A stretch of DNA of 64,000 bases from Hyphomicrobiales bacterium (GTDB taxonomy: Bacteria; Pseudomonadota; Alphaproteobacteria; Rhizobiales; Rhizobiaceae), in assembly GCA_900466005.1 (NCBI GenBank), contig UEGQ01000003.1:620001-684000 (forward strand), given 5' to 3'. Below the pieces are notes generated by a model, which was not told the DNA's origin, did not search any database, and saw only the letters and a list, made by a program, of their open reading frames with translations. This document shows positions 58,143 to 64,000 of this stretch, one piece after another (position 1 is the first letter of the stretch; every line of letters begins with the position of its first letter). Both the position numbers and the translations under genes were made by a program.

Positions 58143-61070
58143 ATGACCGATACCGCAGAAAAGCAAGACTATTCCTCGACCCTCTACCTCCCCCAGACCG
58201 AATTCCCGATGCGTGCAGGCTTGCCGCAGAAGGAGCCGGAAATGGTGGCGCGCTGGCAGGAAATGGGCCTCTACAAAAAGCTCCGCGCCTCCGCCGCCGG
58301 CCGCGAGAAGTTCGTCCTCCATGACGGCCCGCCCTATGCCAACGGCAACATCCACATCGGTCACGCGCTCAACAAGATCCTGAAGGACGTCATCACCCGC
58401 TCCTTCCAGATGCGCGGCTACGACGCCAACTACGTTCCGGGCTGGGACTGCCACGGCCTGCCGATCGAATGGAAGATCGAGGAAGAGAACTATCGCGCCA
58501 AGGGCAAGGAAAAGCCGGATCTCAAGCAGCCTTCGGCGATGATCGAATTCCGCAAGGAATGCCGCGCCTATGCCGAAAAGTGGATCGGCGTGCAGTCCGG
58601 TGAGTTCAAGCGGCTCGGCATCGAGGGCGATTTCGAGAACCCGTACACGACGATGAACTTCCACGCCGAAGCGCGCATCGCCGGCGAGCTTCTGAAATTC
58701 GCCACGTCCGGCCAGCTCTACCGCGGCTCGAAGCCGGTCATGTGGTCGGTGGTCGAGCGCACGGCGCTCGCCGAGGCGGAAGTCGAATATCACGAGGTCG
58801 AGAGCGACACGATCTGGGTCAAGTTCCCGGTGCAGCATGTCGGCGAGCAGTCGGGCGACCTTCTCCACACCTTCGTCGTCATCTGGACCACCACGCCGTG
58901 GACCATCCCGGGCAACCGCGCGATCTCGTTCTCCTCGCGCTTCCCCTATGGCCTCTACGAGGTCACGGCCGCGCAGAACGACTTCGGTCCGCAGCCCGGT
59001 GAAAAGCTTATCTTCGCGACGCGCCTCGCCGAGGAATGCGCCGCCAAGGCCAAGGTTACGCTGAAGCTCGTCCGCGATGTCGAGGGCGATGAACTCGCCA
59101 CGATCATCTGCGCCCATCCGCTCGAAGCCTTGGGCTACACCTTCCCGGTTCCGCTCCTCGACGGCGATCACGTCACCGACGACGCCGGTACCGGCTTCGT
59201 GCACACCGCGCCGTCCCACGGCCGCGAGGACTTCGACGCCTGGATGGACAATGTTCGCGCATTGGAAGCCCGTGGCATCTCGACGAAGATCCCCTTCACG
59301 GTCGGCGACGACGGCTATTACACCGACGAGGCGCCCGGCTTCGGTCCGTCTGCAGAAGGTGGCGCTGCCCGCGTCATGGACGACAACGGCAAGAAGGGCG
59401 ATGCCAACAAGCGTGTCATCGAGGCGCTGATCGCGGCGAACCATCTCTTCGCCCGCGGCCGCATCAAGCACGACTATCCGCACTCCTGGCGCTCCAAGAA
59501 GCCGGTCATCTTCCGCAACACGCCGCAATGGTTCGTCTACATGGACAAGGACCTCGGCGACGGCTCGACGCTGCGCTCGCGTGCGCTCAAAGCCATCGAC
59601 GAGACCCGCTTCGTGCCGGCCATGGGCCAGAACCGTCTGCGCGGCATGATCGAACAGCGTCCCGACTGGGTGCTATCGCGCCAGCGTGCCTGGGGCGTGC
59701 CGATCTGCGTCTTCGCCGACAAGGACGGGAACGTGCTGGTCGATGACGAGGTCAACGCCCGCATCCTCGATGCCTTCGAGAAGGAAGGCGCCGATGCCTG
59801 GTTCGCGCCGGGCGCCAAGGAGCGCTTCCTCGGCAACGCCCACAATCCGGACATCTGGAACCAGGTCATGGACATCCTCGACGTCTGGTTCGATTCGGGT
59901 TCCACCCACGCCTTCACGCTGGAGGATCGTCCGGATCTCAAATGGCCGGCCGATGTCTATCTCGAAGGCTCCGACCAGCATCGCGGCTGGTTCCATTCCT
60001 CCCTGCTCGAAAGCTGCGGCACGCGCGGCCGCGCGCCCTACAACGCCGTCATCACCCATGGCTTCACCATGGCGGAAGACGGCCGCAAGATGTCGAAGTC
60101 GCTCGGCAACCAGGTCTTCCCGCAGGATGTGATGAAGGAATCGGGCGCCGACATCCTGCGCCTCTGGGTCATGACCACCGACTACTGGGAAGACCAGCGT
60201 CTCGGCAAGTCGATCATCCAGACCAACATCGACGCCTATCGCAAGCTCAGGAACACCATCCGCTGGATGCTCGGCACGCTCGCCCACGACAAGGGCGAGG
60301 AGATTGCCTATGCCGACATGCCGGAACTCGAAAAGCTGATGCTGCATCGCCTCGCCGAGCTCGACAAGGTGGTGCGCGAAGGCTACGACGCCTTCGACTT
60401 CAAGAAGATCACCCGTTCGCTGATCGACTTCTCCAACATCGAGCTCTCGGCTTTCTACTTCGACGTCCGCAAGGATGCGCTCTATTGCGACGCGCCGTCC
60501 TCGCTGCGCCGCCGTGCATCGCTCGCGGTCATCCGCAAGCTGTTCGACTGCCTCGTCACCTGGATGGCGCCGATGCTGCCCTTCACCACCGAGGAAGCCT
60601 GGCTGTCGCGCAATCCCTCCGCAGAGTCGATCCATCTCGAACAGTTCCCGGAGATCCCGGCCGAGTGGCTGAACCCGGCGCTCGACGAGAAGTGGGGCAA
60701 GATCCGGCAGGTTCGCACCGTCGTCACCGGCGCGCTCGAAATCGAGCGCAAGGACAAGCGCATCGGCTCCTCGCTCGAGGCCGCCCCGGTCGTCCACGTC
60801 GGCGATCCGGCGCTCTTCCAGGCGCTCGAGGGCCAGGACTTCGCCGAAATCTGCATCACCTCCGATATCACGGTGGTTGCTGACGAAGGACCGGCGGACG
60901 CCTTCCGCCTGCCGGAGGTCGGCAAGGTTTCGGTCGAGCCGAGGCTCGCCGAAGGCCGCAAATGCGCCCGTTCCTGGCGCATCACAAAGGATGTCGGGTC
61001 TGATCCGGACTACCCGGACGTCTCGGCCCGCGACGCCGCGGCCCTGCGGGAGCTCGCCGCGCTTCGTTAA
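58143..61070 (+). CDS. ileS: Isoleucyl-tRNA synthetase
   Basis: IleS charges tRNA-Ile and edits misactivated valine. The 975-residue class I enzyme has HIGH at residues 71-74 ([14 protein letters not shown]), the CP1 editing domain including [15 protein letters not shown] and [19 protein letters not shown], and KMSKS at 649-653. A C-terminal anticodon domain follows, with EGRKCARSW as a remnant of the zinc region found in E. coli. The ATG at 58143 (MTDTAEKQD) is the likely start. The leader contains a predicted isoleucine-responsive attenuator. Confidence 0.98.
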   Translation: MTDTAEKQDYSSTLYLPQTEFPMRAGLPQKEPEMVARWQEMGLYKKLRASAAGREKFVLHDGPPYANGNIHIGHALNKILKDVITRSFQMRGYDANYVPGWDCHGLPIEWKIEEENYRAKGKEKPDLKQPSAMIEFRKECRAYAEKWIGVQSGEFKRLGIEGDFENPYTTMNFHAEARIAGELLKFATSGQLYRGSKPVMWSVVERTALAEAEVEYHEVESDTIWVKFPVQHVGEQSGDLLHTFVVIWTTTPWTIPGNRAISFSSRFPYGLYEVTAAQNDFGPQPGEKLIFATRLAEECAAKAKVTLKLVRDVEGDELATIICAHPLEALGYTFPVPLLDGDHVTDDAGTGFVHTAPSHGREDFDAWMDNVRALEARGISTKIPFTVGDDGYYTDEAPGFGPSAEGGAARVMDDNGKKGDANKRVIEALIAANHLFARGRIKHDYPHSWRSKKPVIFRNTPQWFVYMDKDLGDGSTLRSRALKAIDETRFVPAMGQNRLRGMIEQRPDWVLSRQRAWGVPICVFADKDGNVLVDDEVNARILDAFEKEGADAWFAPGAKERFLGNAHNPDIWNQVMDILDVWFDSGSTHAFTLEDRPDLKWPADVYLEGSDQHRGWFHSSLLESCGTRGRAPYNAVITHGFTMAEDGRKMSKSLGNQVFPQDVMKESGADILRLWVMTTDYWEDQRLGKSIIQTNIDAYRKLRNTIRWMLGTLAHDKGEEIAYADMPELEKLMLHRLAELDKVVREGYDAFDFKKITRSLIDFSNIELSAFYFDVRKDALYCDAPSSLRRRASLAVIRKLFDCLVTWMAPMLPFTTEEAWLSRNPSAESIHLEQFPEIPAEWLNPALDEKWGKIRQVRTVVTGALEIERKDKRIGSSLEAAPVVHVGDPALFQALEGQDFAEICITSDITVVADEGPADAFRLPEVGKVSVEPRLAEGRKCARSWRITKDVGSDPDYPDVSARDAAALRELAALR

Positions 61071-61211
61071 GCAAAAGTTACCGGGTGATTTGCGCTTTTG
61101 CCTGTCATCCGGTAAAACCTGCCTGAAATTGGCCGAAATCCTCGTTCAGGCGAAGGTTGAATGGGTATTGTCGGCCGGATAGACTGTGCCGGCGAGGCTG
61201 GAAGGGCGTTT

Positions 61212-61841
61212 ATGAAAGCGGCTGATGTGTTCAGAGTGGGTGCCGGGGCGACGGGCATCATTGCGGTTTGCCTGAGCCTGACGGGTTGCGTCGGCAGCCC
61301 GACATACGGCACCGACAAGACGGCAATGGAACAGCTCGTCGACGACGTCGGGTCGGCGGTATCGATCGGGTCGAACCCGAACAAGAACGCCGGCACCAAG
61401 TACAATCCGCGTCCGGCGCTCGTCATGCCGCCGGAGACCGCCAGGAACACGCTTGCAGAGCCGCAGCAGTCGCTCGCCAGCAAGGAAAATCCCGAATGGC
61501 TGGAATCGCCGGAAGACGCGCGTGAGCGTCTCGTCGCCGAGGCCGATGCCAACAAGGACAATCCGCGTTATCGCTCGCCGCTGCTCGCCGGCTACGGCAC
61601 GGCCGGCACCATGACCGAGAGCCAGAAGTGGGCCGCCTTCCGCGAGGCCCGCCAGCTGCAGAAGGGCGCCTATCTCGACCAGCGCCGTTTCCTCTCCGAT
61701 CCGCCGACGCAGTATCGCCAGGTCGCCTCCGCGACGACCCTCGACGATCTCGGCGAGCCGGAGCTCAAGAAGGAAAAGCGCCGCAAGAAGGAGGCCAAGG
61801 CCGCCCGCCAGACCTCTTCCTGGTGGATGCCCTTCCAATAA
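61212..61841 (+). CDS. Putative lipoprotein of unknown function
   Basis: A 209-residue protein with a lipoprotein signal: hydrophobic residues 10-24 followed by the lipobox LTGC (Cys near residue 26). The mature part is hydrophilic and Asn/Lys/Glu-rich, with ENPEWLESPEDARERLVAEADANKDNPRYRSPLLAGYG, and ends in a basic stretch KKEKRRKKEAKAARQ. There is no known catalytic motif. I prefer the ATG at 61212; one at 61161 would place 17 unlikely residues before the signal. The function is unknown; similar proteins follow ileS in other rhizobia. Confidence 0.75.
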   Translation: MKAADVFRVGAGATGIIAVCLSLTGCVGSPTYGTDKTAMEQLVDDVGSAVSIGSNPNKNAGTKYNPRPALVMPPETARNTLAEPQQSLASKENPEWLESPEDARERLVAEADANKDNPRYRSPLLAGYGTAGTMTESQKWAAFREARQLQKGAYLDQRRFLSDPPTQYRQVASATTLDDLGEPELKKEKRRKKEAKAARQTSSWWMPFQ

Positions 61842-61873
61842 GCGTGCATTCCCCCTTAGTCTCGTAACATGTC

Positions 61874-61893
61874 GCAGGCCGGAAACGGCCTGC
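61874..61893 (+). terminator. Hairpin after the lipoprotein gene
   Basis: GCAGGCCG-GAAA-CGGCCTGC: a perfect 8-base stem with a GNRA tetraloop, 32 bases after the lipoprotein stop, followed by ACGTCTGTTT. It is just ahead of the GNAT start codon at 61920. The T tract is weak. Confidence 0.5.
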
Positions 61894-61919
61894 ACGTCTG
61901 TTTGGCCCCCGGAATCCCC

Positions 61920-62402
61920 ATGACCAGCTTCACCATCCGCAATGCGACGCCGGACGATGTCGGCGCGATCCTGCGTTTCATCACCGAGCTTGCCATCTAC
62001 GAGAAGGCCGAGCATGAGGTCGAGGCGACGGAAGAAAGCCTGACCCGGACGCTCTTCGGGCCCGGTGCCGTCACCGGTGCCGCGATTCTCGAGGCGGATG
62101 GCGTCCCGGCCGGTTTCGCCATCTGGTTCTACAGCTATTCCACCTGGCAGGCGCGCAAGGGCCTCTATCTCGAGGATATCTACGTCTCGCCCGACTATCG
62201 CGGCTCGGGCGCCGGAAAGCTCCTGCTGCGCCATCTTGCCAAGACTGCCGTCGACGAGGGCTGCGGACGTTTCGAATGGAGCGTACTCGACTGGAACACC
62301 CCGGCGATCCGCGTCTACGAGGCTGTCGGCGCCGAACCGCAGTCGGAATGGGTTCGCTACCGCCTCTCCGGCGACCGGCTCAGGAATTTCGCGGCCGGTT
62401 GA
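61920..62402 (+). CDS. GNAT-family N-acetyltransferase
   Basis: A 160-residue GNAT enzyme that transfers an acetyl group from acetyl-CoA to an amine. Motif A is LEDIYVSPDYRGSGAGKLLLRHLAKTA (CoA pyrophosphate loop RGSGAG) and motif B is RFEWSVLDWNTPAIRVYEAVGA. The whole resembles diamine acetyltransferase (SSAT-like) proteins with FAIWFYSYSTWQARKGLYLEDI. The substrate is unproven; a polyamine or thialysine is plausible. I chose the ATG at 61920 (MTSFTIRNAT); an earlier ATG at 61869 runs through a hairpin. Confidence 0.88.
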   Translation: MTSFTIRNATPDDVGAILRFITELAIYEKAEHEVEATEESLTRTLFGPGAVTGAAILEADGVPAGFAIWFYSYSTWQARKGLYLEDIYVSPDYRGSGAGKLLLRHLAKTAVDEGCGRFEWSVLDWNTPAIRVYEAVGAEPQSEWVRYRLSGDRLRNFAAG

Positions 62403-62472
62403 AGTGCTCTATCCGGGATTTCGCCTCCCCGGCGTCACATCCCGTTAACCGGACGGATCATAGTGTCCGGCC

Positions 62473-63270
62473 ATGTTCAAGATCAGCAGGAAAACGGCGA
62501 CCAAGGCGGCGGTCGTGACGGCACTGTCCGTCGCGGCCTCGGTTTCGATCGTGCTGCTGCTCGTGCCGATGCTCGGCGGCCATCCCGACGGACCCGGCTT
62601 CTGGATGAGCGTCCTGTGCCCGCTCGTCATCGCCGCACCGGCGAGTGCCTGGCAGTTCCATCAGAAAGAGACGATCGAGCGCCAGCGTGACGAGATCGCG
62701 CGCATGCATGTCGAACTGGAGGACATGCATGCGGAGCTCTCCGTGCTGCATGCGGACCTGAAGCAGCGGTCGCGGATCGATTCCCTGACCGGCGGATTGA
62801 ACCGCGAAACCTTCTTCGCCGCCCTCGACGCCGCGGCATCCGGTTCCCGTCCGTCTGCCTTGCTGATCGCCGACGCCGATCACTTCAAGAAGATCAACGA
62901 TACCTTCGGCCATCTCGTCGGTGACGACGCATTGCGCACGATCGGCCGCACGATCGCCGGCACGCTCGGGCCGCGGGATTTCTGGGGCCGGATCGGCGGC
63001 GAGGAATTCGTATTGTTCCTGGAAGGGGCGGATCGCGTGAAGGCGCTTGTGATCGCCGAGGCTCTTCGCTGCGCAGTGGCCGGCAGCGAGCTCGTCGCCG
63101 AGGGTATGCGTGTGCCGCTGTCCGTCAGCATAGGCGGACGGTGTGCAAGAGGTGTGTTCGATCCGACGGCACTCTTCCGGCAGGCCGACGAGGACCTCTA
63201 CCGGGCGAAGAAGGCGGGCCGCAACCGCATCGTCATCGATGGCGAGGAGGCAGGAACGGTCGTCGCCTGA
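62473..63270 (+). CDS. Membrane-anchored diguanylate cyclase (GGDEF domain)
   Basis: A 265-residue protein with two N-terminal membrane helices (about 12-33 and 44-63), a coiled-coil linker (ETIERQRDEIARMHVELEDMHAELSVLHADL) and a GGDEF domain. The active motif is intact, RIGGEEF with GGEEF at residues 174-178, so it should make cyclic di-GMP; the metal- and GTP-binding DADHFKKINDTFGH is also present. I see no RxxD inhibitory site at the expected position. The signal sensed is unknown. It is convergent with tadA, 10 bases away. Confidence 0.92.
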   Translation: MFKISRKTATKAAVVTALSVAASVSIVLLLVPMLGGHPDGPGFWMSVLCPLVIAAPASAWQFHQKETIERQRDEIARMHVELEDMHAELSVLHADLKQRSRIDSLTGGLNRETFFAALDAAASGSRPSALLIADADHFKKINDTFGHLVGDDALRTIGRTIAGTLGPRDFWGRIGGEEFVLFLEGADRVKALVIAEALRCAVAGSELVAEGMRVPLSVSIGGRCARGVFDPTALFRQADEDLYRAKKAGRNRIVIDGEEAGTVVA

Positions 63271-63280
63271 CGGCTCCTGT

Positions 63281-63739
63281 TCACGGCTCCTCGCGCCGTT
63301 CCCGGAAAAAGGTCTTGAGAATATCGGCCGCACGGCTCTCGCCGATACCGGAGTAGACCTCCGGCGCGTGGTGGCAGGTCGGTTGGGCGTAGAAGCGCAC
63401 GCCGTTGTCGACGCCGCCGCCCTTCGGGTCCTCGGCGCCATAGTAGAGCCGCCGGATGCGGGCGAAGGAGATCGCCGCCGCGCACATGGTGCAGGGCTCC
63501 AGGGTCACGTAGAGATCGGCGCCGGAGAGCCGCTCGTCGCCGACGCGCTCCGCGGCGAGCCGGATCGCGGCGATCTCGGCGTGCGCCGTCACGTCATGCA
63601 GTTCGCGGGTACGGTTCCCGGCGCTCGCGATCACCTCGCCGTCGAGCACGACCACGGCGCCGATGGGCACTTCGCCGCGTTTCCCGGCTGCTTCGGCTTC
63701 CGCCAGCGCAAGCTCCATGAAACGATTCGCCGGCGGCAT
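63281..63739 (-). CDS. tadA: tRNA-specific adenosine-34 deaminase
   Basis: TadA converts adenosine 34 to inosine in tRNA-Arg(ACG), using a zinc-activated water. The 152-residue protein has the deaminase motifs HAE (residues 53-55, zinc His and catalytic Glu) and PCTMC (Cys83 and Cys86), and the FAR-type tRNA contact region ARIRRLYYGAEDPKGGGV. The start at 63739 (MPPANRFMELALAEAE) fits known proteins; the Met at 63718 is an alternative. It is divergent from the gene cut by the right edge. Confidence 0.94.
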   Translation of the reverse strand: MPPANRFMELALAEAEAAGKRGEVPIGAVVVLDGEVIASAGNRTRELHDVTAHAEIAAIRLAAERVGDERLSGADLYVTLEPCTMCAAAISFARIRRLYYGAEDPKGGGVDNGVRFYAQPTCHHAPEVYSGIGESRAADILKTFFRERREEP

Positions 63740-63807
63740 GTGACATTTCCTCTTAACCAAGGCCCCGCGACCTGATAGGACACGGCCAAACCACAGGCAA
63801 ACAACAA

Positions 63808-64000
63808 ATGACATCCAAAGACAAGCCTAAGCGTCCCGGCGCCAAATCGTCCGAACGCGGCGCAAAGCCGTCGCCCCGCAAATTTACCCGTTCCGCCGAG
63901 AAGGGTGCGCCGAAATCCGCCGCCAAGGCGGCACCGAAGGCCGCAGCCAAACCCGGCAAGCCGGCGCCTGTCGTCGCGGCCGCCACCGAGGCGGTCGTTC
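63808..64000 (+). CDS. Start of a lysine-rich protein, probably rRNA pseudouridine synthase (3' end outside window)
   Basis: An open frame beginning ATG at 63808 that runs to the window edge without a stop (64 codons visible). The residues are Lys/Ala/Pro-rich (MTSKDKPKRPGAKSSERG, KSAAKAAPKAAAKPGKP) and look disordered. In rhizobial genomes a pseudouridine synthase of the RsuA/RluB type with exactly such a basic N-terminal extension commonly stands divergent from tadA, so this is the likely identity. The catalytic domain lies outside the window, so the assignment rests on context. Confidence 0.55.
   Translation, partial: MTSKDKPKRPGAKSSERGAKPSPRKFTRSAEKGAPKSAAKAAPKAAAKPGKPAPVVAAATEAVV

Overview
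The window is a contiguous piece of chromosome from a Rhizobiales alphaproteobacterium, most likely a Rhizobiaceae member of the Sinorhizobium/Ensifer, Agrobacterium or Shinella type. The evidence is the high GC content with strongly GC-biased third codon positions, the alpha-type glutamate-cysteine ligase, HisZ plus short HisG, LutABC and GlcDEF modules, a mannosylfructose pair known from Agrobacterium, a DUF1127 protein beside a LysR regulator, and a chemoreceptor ending in DWEEF. The density is about one gene per kb. I see no prophage, insertion sequence, CRISPR array, rRNA or tRNA gene. Two genes are cut by the window edges: a Ppx/GppA phosphatase at the left and a gene with a lysine-rich N-terminus, probably a pseudouridine synthase, at the right.

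Layout. 1-5.8 kb: ppx end, rlmE, a VOC protein, a DHA2 efflux pump, guaB and a small membrane protein. 5.9-10.1 kb: a secreted dienelactone hydrolase-like enzyme, an alcohol dehydrogenase with a FixK/FNR-type box, then patatin and 3-hydroxybutyrate dehydrogenase, probably polyhydroxybutyrate (PHB) metabolism. 10-13.5 kb: divergent oxyR-katG. 13.5-18.6 kb: a LysR regulator divergent from a DUF1127 gene, a chemoreceptor and a DUF937 protein. 18.7-23.1 kb, all on the minus strand: gshA, rsmE, a phosphate transporter and a Nudix hydrolase. 23.3-29.3 kb: mannosylfructose synthase and phosphatase, then lutABC with a GntR regulator. 30-37.2 kb: a DUF3422 protein, then a LysR regulator divergent from glcD-glcE-DUF4870-glcF. 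37-45 kb: envelope proteins with two adjacent L,D-transpeptidases, tag, a HAD phosphatase, a YeiH exporter divergent from its LysR regulator, and two little-known genes. 45.3-48.9 kb: hisS-hisZ-hisG. 49-52.8 kb: DoxX, an orphan protein, a gene-free stretch and groESL with a CIRCE operator. 53-64 kb: an ABM monooxygenase behind a SoxR-type box, chrA, a HAD protein, ribF, a YeeE/YedE pair, ileS, a lipoprotein, a GNAT enzyme, a GGDEF protein and tadA.

Most of the window is ordinary housekeeping chromosome, so the interest lies in its regulatory DNA. The best find is upstream of ileS. A 13-codon reading frame carries two adjacent isoleucine codons. It is followed by three mutually exclusive pairings: a protector stem, an antiterminator that captures the whole left arm of the terminator, and a perfect terminator with five T. 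This is the full layout of a ribosome-mediated transcription attenuator for isoleucyl-tRNA synthetase. Other readable signals are the SoxR-type box before the ABM monooxygenase, a candidate PhaR site before patatin-bdhA, a FixK-type box before adhP, a candidate general-stress promoter before the mannosylfructose genes, a perfect inverted repeat between yeiH and its LysR gene, and a 45-bp imperfect duplicate of the groEL 3' end downstream of groEL.
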